Below, one piece after another: positions 1 through 9,080 of a DNA stretch of 64,000 nucleotides (its first letter is position 1; every line of letters begins with the position of its first letter). Source of the DNA: Chryseobacterium tructae. GTDB taxonomy: Bacteria > Bacteroidota > Bacteroidia > Flavobacteriales > Weeksellaceae. Under the pieces are notes generated by a model. That model saw nothing but the letters and a program-made list of their open reading frames with translations, searched no databases and was not told the origin of the DNA. Position numbers and translations under genes: made by a program. The stretch is taken from contig NZ_JAUFQR010000003.1 of assembly GCF_030409875.1 (NCBI RefSeq), positions 186,001 through 250,000 of the forward strand, written 5' to 3'.

Positions 1-274
1 CGTTTTTATGAAATAAGATCTTCTTTGAAAAATAAGCAGGAATCTGTTCCGGAATCTCCAATAAGGGATCCATTTTAAATGCTGAAACCGTCATCTGACA
101 ACAGCTGCAAGCACATAATGGTGAACAAATATCTCCTTTGTCAGTAGAATGAGTCTCAGAAATACTTAAAGAAATTTTTTTGTTGCCCGAATTTAATGGA
201 TGAGATACGTCTTCACATGGCATCAGTGATAACGCCATGAAATAAATTGCCAGTATCCATCTTAACAGGTTCAT
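1..274 (-). CDS. Small Cys-rich secreted protein, DUF6660-like (3' end outside window)
   Basis: The minus-strand frame opens with ATG at 274 and runs off the left edge, giving about 91 residues. It begins with a short positively charged and hydrophobic segment (MNLLRWILAIYFMALSLMPC) that looks like a signal peptide or signal anchor. It then shows a cysteine cluster, CSPLCACSCCQ, around residues 54-64. This layout resembles small Bacteroidota proteins (DUF6660) that I associate with metal-efflux genes; that family name is from memory. Clustered cysteines suggest metal binding, which is inference. The preceding gene in its own direction is not in the window, so context gives no help. Confidence 0.6.
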   Translation of the reverse strand, partial: MNLLRWILAIYFMALSLMPCEDVSHPLNSGNKKISLSISETHSTDKGDICSPLCACSCCQMTVSAFKMDPLLEIPEQIPAYFSKKILFHKN

Positions 275-412
275 TGCTACAAAGGTAAAGTTTTTTTCTA
301 AAATGGGTGAATCCTCTTGATTGAATTATTACATTCTCCAAAACAGATGCCATTTTAATATTATATTTCAATCTAAAGTATTCATTAATGCTGCTTATGA
401 AAAACGGTTACC

Positions 413-420
413 TATATTTG
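413..420 (+). promoter_or_regulatory. Bacteroidota -7 element
   Basis: TATATTTG matches the TAnnTTTG -7 consensus and lies 23 bases before the ATG of the next gene. I do not see a matching TTTG -33 box at the usual spacing, so only half of a promoter is supported. Confidence 0.4.
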
Positions 421-442
421 AAAATATTTTTTTAAGGTCACG

Positions 443-876
443 ATGATACACAAAGGAACTATAGAAGGAAACGATTTAGAATATGACTTAGCATACATTG
501 GATACACTTTAACCGTCGAACAAATACTATTTGTCATGAAGGTAATGAGTCCTGATTTGTTCAGGTTAACAGCAATATCTACTTACTTTCACATTTTAAT
601 GGATATGGTCAGGAAGAAGAAAACAGATTTGACAATACCCCGCAGGGAAGGGAAAAATATATAAATAATCTTTCTATCTCGGATGTATTTTATTTTTCTG
701 AAGACATCAAATCTCACGAACCGGAAGCTCAGAAAAAGATAGGACTATATATTCTGGAATTTTGGAAGATGAGACTTTATCATCTATTTCCAGATAAAGA
801 ATTTGATTTTATTTTATCAGAAAATGGACTCTTTGATGAAAGTGGGATCTGTATTACTTTTTCTCAAGGTGTATAA
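443..876 (+). CDS. Hypothetical protein, frameshifted
   Basis: The frame opening at 443 ends at 664, while a second frame with natural-looking coding sequence continues to a TAA at 874-876. The two join smoothly if one T is added to the TTT at 556-558, reading MSPDF-VQVNSNIYLL and giving about 144 residues. The repaired protein is soluble and acidic, with the C-terminal part containing SISDVFYFSEDI and LEFWKMRLYHLFPD. I do not recognise the family. It has its own -7 element upstream and a strong shared terminator downstream, so it is a monocistronic unit converging on a SusD gene. Confidence 0.55.
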
Positions 877-894
877 CAATTCAATACAAAAAAA

Positions 895-912
895 CCACCG
901 CAAAAGCGGTGG
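895..912. terminator. Bidirectional intrinsic terminator
   Basis: A perfect 7-bp GC-rich stem (CCACCGC/GCGGTGG) with an AAAA loop is flanked by A-runs on the left and on the right, so either strand ends in U-rich RNA. It separates the convergent hypothetical gene (443-876) and the SusD gene (946-2439). Confidence 0.85.
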
Positions 913-945
913 CTAAAAAATCAAATCTAATTATTGGACTGTAGA

Positions 946-2439
946 TTATAAATTGGGGTTATTTTCAATCTCCTTCAATGGAATACTGAATAAATAATAA
1001 GAACTGTTCGGAACAAACTGAGTCTTATTTGGAAAATCAAAAACCGTATGACCTTTTCCATCTACTGTTTTTATCGTTCCATTAGAGGTTGTAATCTGAA
1101 CTTTGATCGGCTTTCCTTCTGTATCTACAAATGGTTTTCTCACCACTGTTCCCTGTGTTCTGATAATATCTGAAAGAGAAAATCCTTCTCCAAATAATTC
1201 TTTTCTTCTTTCAATCAAGATTTCATTCACTACATCATTTTGTGTTAATGAACCTGTGTAAGCGTTAGCCTTTCTTGCAGCTCTTAATTGATTTAAAACC
1301 GTTACTGCCTGAGTTACATTCCCATTTCTTGCTTCTGATTCTGCTTCAATCAGATACATTTCAGCAGCTCTCATATAGACAATATCTGCAATAAGTGTTG
1401 ACTTAAATTTAAATTTAGCATATCTCAACAACCCTTCTCTTGATGGAAGATTATCCCATGAGAACAATTGAGTTCTGATATCATTGGTATCAAACAATTT
1501 CTGAAAGTAAGGATCTGCCATAAAGCTGTAATAATAACTTCCTGATGAAGACACATCCAGATAGTGGAAAGCATAGCTCCCATCAGATTGTTCCTGAGTT
1601 TGTCTGCTTCCCCAGATCCATTCTTCATTATTAATATCATTGAATCCATCTTTATACTTTTCCGGAGCCATCAAAGGAAAACCTTCTCTTGCCGTTTTTG
1701 CCGCAACAGCAGCTTTACTCCACTCTCCTGTATTCAGATAAACCCTTGCCAGGATACCGTTTACAACGTTACGGTTGATCTTATCTTTATAATTTCTTGT
1801 ATAGTTCTTTAACAAATTATCTGCATCCGTAAGATCACTTTTAATCAAAGTATAAATATCTTCAAGACTGGATTTCTTCTTTGCTATACTACTTGTTGTT
1901 GAAGGCTCTATATAGATCGGAGCCGTTAACGCACTCTTATCTTTAAGGTAACTGAATTGATAAAAGCTGGCAATATTCAGATAACAGAAAGCACGCAATG
2001 CTTTTGCCTGACCTTTTACCTGATCTTTTTTTGCCTGGCTTCCTTCCGTTGCATCAATTTTCGCAATAACATTATTCATATTATTGATGGTGGAATACAA
2101 CATTGTCCAGATAAATAATGGGCGAGAAACTGTACTATTCACCATTTCCGTAAAATCGTAGGTAGATGCGAAACCATATTTATTAGTTAATACAGCTACA
2201 TCGCTTCCCATCGCATCACTTGCTCTTAAAACAGTAGAATATCCAATATTCGCAAAAGTAGTCCCGTCATTATTGAATTTTGCCCATGTTCCGTTGATTA
2301 CCGTTTCCGCACTTTCAGCTGTTTTGAAAACCTCTTCACTGGTAGCTTGATCTGTAGGAGCGGTATCCATTTCACTCTCACAGCTTGTAAGCGACCATAA
2401 TCCTATTAAAGCAAAAGATAAATATTTTAAATTTTTCAT
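946..2439 (-). CDS. RagB/SusD-family nutrient-binding outer-membrane lipoprotein
   Basis: The 497-residue product starts with a lipoprotein signal peptide ending LTSC with the lipidated cysteine at residue 20. The length and the C-terminal segment (YMRAAEMYLIEAESEARNG, then LNQLRAARKAN and IERRKELFGEG) are typical of SusD proteins, which sit on the outer face of the outer membrane and capture ligand for a SusC TonB-dependent channel. The SusC partner lies directly upstream in the same direction with a 17-base gap. No glycoside hydrolase is nearby, and the pair is preceded by an S-box riboswitch, so the ligand may be a methionine- or sulfur-related nutrient rather than a glycan; that is inference. 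Confidence 0.93.
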   Translation of the reverse strand: MKNLKYLSFALIGLWSLTSCESEMDTAPTDQATSEEVFKTAESAETVINGTWAKFNNDGTTFANIGYSTVLRASDAMGSDVAVLTNKYGFASTYDFTEMVNSTVSRPLFIWTMLYSTINNMNNVIAKIDATEGSQAKKDQVKGQAKALRAFCYLNIASFYQFSYLKDKSALTAPIYIEPSTTSSIAKKKSSLEDIYTLIKSDLTDADNLLKNYTRNYKDKINRNVVNGILARVYLNTGEWSKAAVAAKTAREGFPLMAPEKYKDGFNDINNEEWIWGSRQTQEQSDGSYAFHYLDVSSSGSYYYSFMADPYFQKLFDTNDIRTQLFSWDNLPSREGLLRYAKFKFKSTLIADIVYMRAAEMYLIEAESEARNGNVTQAVTVLNQLRAARKANAYTGSLTQNDVVNEILIERRKELFGEGFSLSDIIRTQGTVVRKPFVDTEGKPIKVQITTSNGTIKTVDGKGHTVFDFPNKTQFVPNSSYYLFSIPLKEIENNPNL

Positions 2440-2456
2440 TGTTTAAATTTTAAAAG

Positions 2457-5402
2457 TTAGAAAGTTGCCTGAAGACCAAAAGTGACCGTTCTCATTGCCG
2501 GATACCTGAAATAAGTTGTCCCATCCAATGCCTGCTCAGGATCCATTCCTTTATGTTTATAGAAGGTCAGAAGATTTTCTGCCTGAACATAAATTCTGAA
2601 CTTTTTCAATCCTAATGTTTCAAAATAATCAGATGGAAGCGTATATCCTAAACTTACATTCTTAAGTCTTGCATACGTCCCTGAATAAAGGAATCTTGTA
2701 GACGTTGATGTCCAGTTGTTGGTTTTCGTGTTTTAAAGCAGGAACATCTGTATAAGGATTGTCCGGAGTCCATCTGTTCAGCATTTCTGTTCCCCATGCA
2801 CGTCCGCCTAAGTTTTCCGCTATGTAAGATGGAAGCATAATCTGAATCCAAAAATCTTCCCACCAATTTTTAAATGTTAACAGCGCTGAAAAAAATCAAA
2901 GCTTTTTATAATTGATACTCGTACTCACACCTCCTGTTAGCTTAGGTAAAGCAGAACCTTGCAATATTTTTTTGTAGCTTTAGCATATTCGGATGTTGTT
3001 CCTTCTACCTGGTTTCCATTAGCATCTTTCGTAATGGTCTTCCATAATGGCTTTCCGTTGCTTGGGTCTACCCCTGCCCATTCCTGAATGTAAAAAAATC
3101 ATAAACAGAACCTCCTACATTCAATTGCTTAGTCGTTCCAATCACAAGTGGCCCGTTAGGTAATTTTGTGATTTTATTATTTAAAGTACTTAGGTTAACA
3201 TCGACATTCCATTGGAAATCTTCCGTTTTAATAGGTGTAGTAAACAATGAAAATTCAAAACCAGTATTCTTTATGGTTCCTACATTGGCCGGATAGTCAC
3301 TAATTCCTAAGGACGGAGCCACCGGTACGTTAAACAACAGGTTTTTACTTTTTCTTTCAAAATACTCTACATTACCTTTAATCCTGTTATTAAGAATCGC
3401 AAACTCCAACCCTACATTCAGGTTAAGGTTCGTTTCCCATATCAGATTAGGAGTACCTACTTTTTCTAATGTTTTTCCGGGTTCACCAGCAAGCGGTGAA
3501 TCTTTATATAATTCCTGGTAAGCATAATAAAGAGCTGAACCATTTGGCTTTTGTAATTTGTCATTTCCTTGTCCACCATAACTTGCACGCAACGTCAATA
3601 GATTAAAGAAATTCAGGTTTTTAACAAACTCTTCGTTTGAAAGTTTCCAAGATCCGCCGACAGACCAAAATGTTCCCCATCTGTTATTTTTTGAAAATCT
3701 TGAAGAGCTATCTGCTCTTGTTGATGCGGATAAGAAGTATTTATTATCAAAGTCATATTCCACTTTTCCAAGGAAACTTAATAAGCTTAACTTATCACTG
3801 TTTCCTCCGAAATCTACCAATAAAGAAGCGGCATCAGGTTCATAGTAATTAGGCAATGAAAACCCTTGTCTGCTTCCAGAAATAATCTGGTAGTCATATT
3901 TGTAAAATTCATGTCCACCTAACACATTAATATGGTGCCTGCCAAACCTCTTATCATAGGTAAGAATATTACTGGTGGTATAGGAAAGCGTTCTGCTATT
4001 GGTCTTTCTTACAGATCCTCCGGTCTCTTTCCTTGGCCAAGAAGCGGATTCGTATAATAATGTTCATTATAGTTCACCAAATCAACAGAAAAGCTTGATC
4101 TAAATTTCAATTCCGGAAGGAATGTTAATTCCATAAAACCTTTTCCTGAAAAGTTATCAATCTTATTTTCATTCTTATCCAATGGTAAGCTTGCCGCTAA
4201 ATTCTGATTCTGAAGTGCTGCCGTAGGTCTGTATCTCCCAAAATCATATACTTTGTTTCCGTCAGCGTCTAATACGTAAGAACCGTCAGGATTTCTTTCA
4301 AGTATGGATAGAAAGATGGAATCGCTCTCGCAGCCTGAATAATATTGCTTGCCTTAGAATCTGAAGAACTCGGAGCCTGCTGAATACTGTTGGTATAACT
4401 TAGGTTCACCCCAACATTCAGCCACTTTTTAACTTCTGAATTAATCTTTAACCTTGTATTATATCTTTTAAACCCTGACTCAATCGCCATTCCTTTATCG
4501 TCCAAATATCCTAATGAAAAGAAATAATTGCTTTTCTCACTTCCACCACTGATATCAAGATCTACCTGATTTCTGGAAGCCACTCTTTGTAAAACATCTC
4601 TCCAGTCATCATTCCATAAAGCTCTTGCTCCCGGTAATAACTTTCCGTCAGTGCCTATTGGTTTTGGATAATTAGCTCCATAAGGATTAATCCCTAAATT
4701 AGAAATAATATTATCCGTCGCCATCTGCGCTGCCTGCTGAGCTGAAATTGAACCAGACTGATATCCGTTTCTCATTGCCTCCCAGTATAATTGGAAATAC
4801 TGATCAGTATTTACTTGTTCATAGTCTTTTACTGCTCTGCCTGAGAATCCCTGACTTATATTAAAGTTGACTCTTGCTTCACCTTTTTTACCAGACTTTG
4901 TAGTAACGATAATAATTCCGTTTGCCCCTCTTGAACCATACAAAGCACTTGCAGTGGCATCTTTTAGTACACTGATGGATTCTATATCATTAGGACTGAT
5001 TCCATTGATATTTCCATCAAAAGGAATTCCATCTACAACATATAGAGGTTCACTGGAAGCACTTACCGAGCCTACTCCTCTGATTCGGATGGTAGCGGTA
5101 GCTCCAGGCTGCCCTGAAGCACCCGTAACCTGAATTCCGGGAACTTGTCCTTCTAATGCTTTCGTAACATTGGTTACGGGTCTGTTATTGATTTTATCGC
5201 TGGAAATTGTTGCTACTGATCCGGTATAGCTGTTTCTTTTTGCCTTTCCATAGGCTACTACAACCACTTCATCAATTTCTTTTTCTCTAAGAGTATCTTT
5301 TTTAGGTTTGGAATTCTGTCCGTTTACACTTACCACCCCTAGAAAAAAGGCAGCAACTGACGGAATCCAAATTTTAGAATTGAATAAATTTTTACTAATC
5401 AT
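2457..5402 (-). pseudogene. SusC/RagA-family TonB-dependent receptor with multiple frameshifts
   Basis: The intact N-terminal piece (to about 4305) has a signal peptide, a TonB-box-like EIDEVVVVAYG and a plug domain with IRIRGVGS, YVVDGIPFD and LYGSRGANGIIIVTTK. The middle piece (3068-3925) and C-terminal pieces carry beta-barrel sequence, ending TFGLQATF at 2457. Frame changes are needed near 4305, 4029, 3095, 2970 and at several points between 2890 and 2730. Most occur at homopolymers, and each restores good SusC-like sequence. The protein lacks the usual N-terminal carboxypeptidase-regulatory-like domain. The start is the ATG at 5402 rather than an in-frame TTG at 5408. With its SusD partner it would import a nutrient across the outer membrane using TonB. 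Sequencing error is likely, but the local indel density leaves true decay possible. Confidence 0.85.
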
Positions 5403-5434
5403 AATCAATTTTGTTTACCATATATTAAAATTTT

Positions 5435-5462
5435 GCCCTTTACCGAAAAGTCAGCAAAGGGC
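5435..5462 (-). promoter_or_regulatory. Candidate expression platform hairpin of the S-box
   Basis: Between the aptamer and the SusC start there is a 7-bp stem (GCCCTTT/AAAGGGC) with a 14-base loop. It is followed by AAAATTTT rather than a clean U-run, so it could act on translation or termination. It ends about 33 bases before the ATG. The role is inferred from position only. Confidence 0.45.
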
Positions 5463-5486
5463 ATCGATAAATACGATAAACCAAAT

Positions 5487-5581
5487 GCTTATTTTTCCTT
5501 TAAAGGCTGAATGTAACACCTTACACAATGCAGGTTGTCAAGACTTCGTAGGGTCAGTTCCCTCCATCTTTCTTTATAAGC
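5487..5581 (-). promoter_or_regulatory. SAM-I (S-box) riboswitch aptamer
   Basis: On the minus strand the sequence shows the SAM-I core in order. P1 pairs GCTTAT with ATAAGC. It then has AAGAAAGATGGAGGGA, CTGACCC, the kink-turn region GAAGTCTTGACAACC, the P3 pairing TGCATTGTGTAAGGTG with TTACATTC, and a P4 hairpin (CCTTTAAAGG) before the closing arm. These match the known Bacteroidota S-box pattern, with a few changes such as ACAACC for GCAACC. S-boxes normally reduce expression when S-adenosylmethionine is high. The next gene downstream is the SusC receptor, with no other gene between. Confidence 0.9.
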
Positions 5582-5598
5582 CGATCGAAATATGGTTG

Positions 5599-5629
5599 CA
5601 AAGCTATAAACTTTTAGTCTATAAAACAA
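5599..5629 (-). promoter_or_regulatory. Promoter of the S-box SusC/SusD operon
   Basis: On the minus strand a -33 TTG (5629-5627) is followed by a 20-base spacer and a perfect -7 TAGCTTTG (5606-5599). This predicts a transcript starting about ten bases before the riboswitch P1 stem, which is the expected arrangement. Confidence 0.75.
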
Positions 5630-5824
5630 GTAGACTTATAGATTTTCATGATAATTTTTCAAAAATTAACATAAGTTTTTATTAAAACCCTCCACAAAAA
5701 GGAATTATAACGATTATCATTTTATTAAACATGACAAATATCATTATCAATACTATAATTACAAAAACACAAGAGATTCTAAAGTTTTTAACCTTTAATT
5801 GAAAAAACTTTTTAATTTTATAGA

Positions 5825-6232
5825 ATGAAAGTTTTGATTATAAATGGGCCAAACCTAAATCTTTTAGGAACCCGGGAACCTGAGATCTACGGAAATATTT
5901 CTATGGAAACATATCTGGAAAACTTAAAATCTGAGTTTCACACTCATGAATTAAGTTATTATCAATCCAATATTGAAGGCGAACTGATCAACAGGCTTCA
6001 GGAAGATGATTTTGATGCTGTTGTAATTAATCCAGGGGCTTTTACCCATTATTCTTATGCGATCGCTGACTGTCTGAAGAATATTAGAAAGCCAAAAATA
6101 GAAGTTCATATCAGCAATATTTATAAAAGGGAGGAATTCAGACAGAAATCCGTTACAGCAGCCAATACCGATGCCGTTTTATCCGGATTTGGGATGGATG
6201 GATACAGATTGGCAATCCTGAGTTTGAAATAA
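5825..6232 (+). CDS. aroQ: Type II 3-dehydroquinate dehydratase
   Basis: The 135-residue protein matches the small dodecameric type II enzyme, which converts 3-dehydroquinate to 3-dehydroshikimate in the shikimate pathway. The family signature NGPNLNLLGTREPEIYG is at residues 7-23, including the catalytic Arg/Tyr region. NPGAFTHYSYAIADCL and EVHISNIYKREEFRQKS carry the substrate-binding Asn, Ser, His and Arg. It is transcribed alone, divergent from the SusC gene and convergent with pckA. Its length is slightly short of the usual 140-150 residues but complete. Confidence 0.96.
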   Translation: MKVLIINGPNLNLLGTREPEIYGNISMETYLENLKSEFHTHELSYYQSNIEGELINRLQEDDFDAVVINPGAFTHYSYAIADCLKNIRKPKIEVHISNIYKREEFRQKSVTAANTDAVLSGFGMDGYRLAILSLK

Positions 6233-6274
6233 TCAAATCATGAATCTTCAGATTTTATAATATATAAATATTTT

Positions 6275-6366
6275 GCTCGCAGATTTAGCAGATTACGCAG
6301 ATCTTATTTTTATAGGGTTTCATATTTTTCCCCAAACATCTGTAAAATCAGCTTAATCAGCGAGAG
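6275..6366. repeat. Imperfect palindromic intergenic repeat
   Basis: The left arm (6275-6302, GCTCGCAGATTTAGCAGATT and on) is the approximate inverted copy of the right arm (6338-6366). Both are built from short AGATTnnGCAGATTnnGCAGAT units. I recognise this 'cagatt' palindrome type as frequent between genes in Chryseobacterium-like genomes. It could fold as a long cruciform or RNA hairpin. It lies between convergent aroQ and pckA, beside a separate terminator. Confidence 0.7.
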
Positions 6367-6378
6367 TAAAAATAAAAA

Positions 6379-6399
6379 AGCCTCATCAATGATGAGGCT
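6379..6399. terminator. Bidirectional intrinsic terminator
   Basis: A 9-bp stem (AGCCTCATC/GATGAGGCT) with an AAT loop has an A-run on the left and a T-rich tail on the right. It serves convergent aroQ and pckA. Confidence 0.88.
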
Positions 6400-6420
6400 T
6401 TCTATTTGTACTTTATCTGA

Positions 6421-8037
6421 TTAGATAGTTTGCTCTTGCAATTGAGGTCCTGAAGGGATTAGTCTCTTCCCTTCTTCAGTACCGCAATACTGTTCGAAGT
6501 TTTTGATATATCTTGAAGCAAGATCTTTTGCTTTTTCTTCCCATTCTGAAGTATTTTCGTACGTATCTCTAGGATCAAGGATACCTGTAGAAACGTTTGG
6601 AAGTTCAGTAGGAATCTCAAGGTTCATGATTGGAACCTGAGTTTTAGGAGCGTTATCGATAGATCCGTCAATGATTGCATCAATGATTGCTCTTGTATCT
6701 TTTAGAGAAATTCTCTTACCAGTACCATTCCATCCTGTATTTACTAAATAAGCTTTAGCTCCGTGTTCTTTCATTTTTCCGATCAATGTTTTAGAATACA
6801 TTGTTGGGTGTAATGTAAGGAACGCTTCTCCAAATGCCGGAGAGAAAGATGGCTGAGGTTCAGTAATTCCTCTTTCAGTCCCTGCTAATTTAGAAGTATA
6901 ACCGCAAAGGAAGTGGTATTGAGCCTGATCTTCGTTCAGGATAGAAACCGGAGGAAGTACTCCGAATGCATCTGCTGAAAGATAAACGATTTTCTTCGCA
7001 TGACCAGCCTTAGATGGTAATACAATTTTGTTGATATGATAGATTGGATAAGAAACTCTTGTGTTTTCAGTGATAGACCCGTCAGTATAATCTGCTTGTC
7101 CATTGTTCACTACAACGTTTTCAAGAAGTGCATCTCTTTTGATCGCTCTGAAGATATCCGGTTCTTTTTCTTCTGATAGGTCGATTACTTTAGCGTAGCA
7201 TCCTCCTTCATAGTTGAATACTCCGTTATTATCCCATCCGTGCTCGTCATCACCGATAAGGTACCTTTTCGGATCTGCTGACAACGTAGTTTTTCCTGTT
7301 CCTGAAAGACCAAAGAATAAAGCTACATCACCTTTCTCACCTACGTTTGCAGAACAGTGCATAGAAGCCATACCTTTTAATGGAAGGTAATAGTTCATCA
7401 TTGCAAACATACCTTTCTTCATCTCACCGCCATACCAAGTACCACCAATGATTTGAAGTTTTTCAGTAAGGTTGAACATGACAAAGTTTTCAGAATTCAA
7501 TCCTTGAGCTTCCCAGTTAGGATTTGTTGTTTTGGAACCGTTGATTACTGTGAAATCTGGTTCGCCAAAGTTTTCAAGCTCATAGTGAGAAGGACGGATA
7601 AACATGTTGGTAACAAAATGCGCCTGCCATGCTACTTCCATGATAAATCTTACTTTAAGTCTTGTATCTGCATTTGTTCCACAGAAAGCATCTACTACAT
7701 AAATTTTCTTAGCTTCTGAAAGCTGAGTCATCACTAGTTCTTTACAAGACCCGAAAATTTCCGACGTTGTTGGTAAGTTTACTTTACCATCCCAGAAAAT
7801 TGTATCTCTTGTAACATCATCCTGAACAATATATCTGTCTTTAGGTGAACGACCTGTGAAAATTCCTGTTTTTACTGATACCGCGCCCGATTCCGTAAGT
7901 TCCGCTTTCTCAAACCCCTGATTTTCAGGAGAAACTTCAGCCTGATATAATTCTTCATAAGAAGGATTACACACTACTTCATAGTTTCCTTTAATCCCTA
8001 ATTTCTCTAAATCCTGGATGATTTTAGTGTTTTTCAT
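6421..8037 (-). CDS. pckA: Phosphoenolpyruvate carboxykinase (ATP)
   Basis: The 538-residue cytosolic enzyme interconverts oxaloacetate plus ATP with phosphoenolpyruvate, CO2 and ADP, the entry step of gluconeogenesis. The kinase-1a loop [11 protein letters not shown] is near residue 241, followed by the metal-binding stretch GDDEHGW and by [27 protein letters not shown] near residue 58 is the conserved substrate-binding segment. The length is normal for the family. It is a single-gene unit with the terminator at 6379-6399. A -7-like TATTTTTG lies on the minus strand at 8080-8073, but no clear -33 box was seen. Confidence 0.97.
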   Translation of the reverse strand: MKNTKIIQDLEKLGIKGNYEVVCNPSYEELYQAEVSPENQGFEKAELTESGAVSVKTGIFTGRSPKDRYIVQDDVTRDTIFWDGKVNLPTTSEIFGSCKELVMTQLSEAKKIYVVDAFCGTNADTRLKVRFIMEVAWQAHFVTNMFIRPSHYELENFGEPDFTVINGSKTTNPNWEAQGLNSENFVMFNLTEKLQIIGGTWYGGEMKKGMFAMMNYYLPLKGMASMHCSANVGEKGDVALFFGLSGTGKTTLSADPKRYLIGDDEHGWDNNGVFNYEGGCYAKVIDLSEEKEPDIFRAIKRDALLENVVVNNGQADYTDGSITENTRVSYPIYHINKIVLPSKAGHAKKIVYLSADAFGVLPPVSILNEDQAQYHFLCGYTSKLAGTERGITEPQPSFSPAFGEAFLTLHPTMYSKTLIGKMKEHGAKAYLVNTGWNGTGKRISLKDTRAIIDAIIDGSIDNAPKTQVPIMNLEIPTELPNVSTGILDPRDTYENTSEWEEKAKDLASRYIKNFEQYCGTEEGKRLIPSGPQLQEQTI

Positions 8038-8164
8038 TTTACTTATATTTTCTATTTCTTTATTGACTTCAACAAAAATAATATTAATTATTTGTTAAAG
8101 GTGGTTTAAATATACTGATATAAGTCAGAATGACAAATAAAAAAACAGACCTGTAAAATATTGA

Positions 8165-9070
8165 TTATAAATCAATTAAATTTGACCATTCAAAAATAGT
8201 TGTAAAATCTTTCTCCCAAAAATAGTCTTTGAAGCCCCCAAATTTGGCACTCATCACAAAATCTCCGCCCCAAGCGCCCAAACTTTTGACAAATACAGGA
8301 CAATCTGAGAACATTTTTTCTTTAACTGTAGGAATTTCAATAAAATCGGAGATTTTACGTTCATGAATCATCATTAATTCAGAAAAAGTTTCCAATTCAT
8401 TGCATAATAAAATTTTCTTTGTGATTTCTGAAAATTCATCCACCAATTCCTGAGACTTCTTTTTCGATTTATAAAGATTGATTCCTTCCCTGCTATCTTG
8501 TTTCTGATTTAAGTGGATAAAGATCAATTCATTTTTAAAAGATGGATTAAAATCTGCTTTCTCATATTTAATCTCAGGTTTGCTCTGAAAAAGAACGGCA
8601 GATTTCTCTTTTGCGACAGCAATATCATAACCGCTGCCCCCTAAACTGATTGTATTTAAATGAAAAGGATCTATTTGCGCCCACTCTGCAAGATTGTTCA
8701 TTAAAGTAGAACTGCTTCCTAGCCCAAAATCAGCGGGAAACTGGAGATTAGTTTTTAAAAGGTAAGTATAATCGTTTTTGAATTTTGTAGCAGAAAGCTG
8801 CTGAACATTCTTTAATGTCTTTAAAATGAATTCAGCGCTTGATGGAATATTGGTTTCGAGAATCTGCCAATTTTCATAATCAATGACAGCTTTTAACCAA
8901 GGTTTGTTTTGATGGAGGGCTTCCCAGAGAATCAAAGATTGGCTATCATCTTTCTCTTCAAAGAAAAACTCTTGTCCCAGCTTGGTTGGTACCGCTAAGA
9001 CAAGAGCTCCATCGATTGCGAAATATTCTGAAGTAAGCATAAGCTTGCCCGGTGAAAATATCGCGTTCAT
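8165..9070 (-). CDS. GYDIA-family GHMP kinase
   Basis: The 301-residue protein begins with the GHMP-kinase motif SPGKLMLTSEY. It has the glycine-rich phosphate loop DFGLGSSSTLMNNLAEWA near residues 114-129, and the sequence GSGYDIAVAKE gives the Bacteroidota GYDIA subfamily its name. GHMP kinases phosphorylate small molecules such as mevalonate, phosphomevalonate or homoserine; this subgroup resembles mevalonate-pathway kinases, but its substrate is not shown by sequence. It lies 10 bases downstream of fabD in the same direction, so the two are probably cotranscribed. Confidence 0.88.
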   Translation of the reverse strand: MNAIFSPGKLMLTSEYFAIDGALVLAVPTKLGQEFFFEEKDDSQSLILWEALHQNKPWLKAVIDYENWQILETNIPSSAEFILKTLKNVQQLSATKFKNDYTYLLKTNLQFPADFGLGSSSTLMNNLAEWAQIDPFHLNTISLGGSGYDIAVAKEKSAVLFQSKPEIKYEKADFNPSFKNELIFIHLNQKQDSREGINLYKSKKKSQELVDEFSEITKKILLCNELETFSELMMIHERKISDFIEIPTVKEKMFSDCPVFVKSLGAWGGDFVMSAKFGGFKDYFWEKDFTTIFEWSNLIDL

Positions 9071-9080
9071 ATTGTATTAA

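Noticed and set aside
946..5402. The first SusC/SusD pair as a polysaccharide utilisation locus.
   Set aside because: No glycoside hydrolase, lyase, sulfatase, SusE/F or two-component regulator is nearby, and the S-box points to sulfur metabolism instead.
5308..5685. A 125-codon plus-strand open frame over the start of SusC and the S-box.
   Set aside because: It runs antisense to the riboswitch and the SusC signal peptide, has no family likeness, and its sequence is explained by those features.
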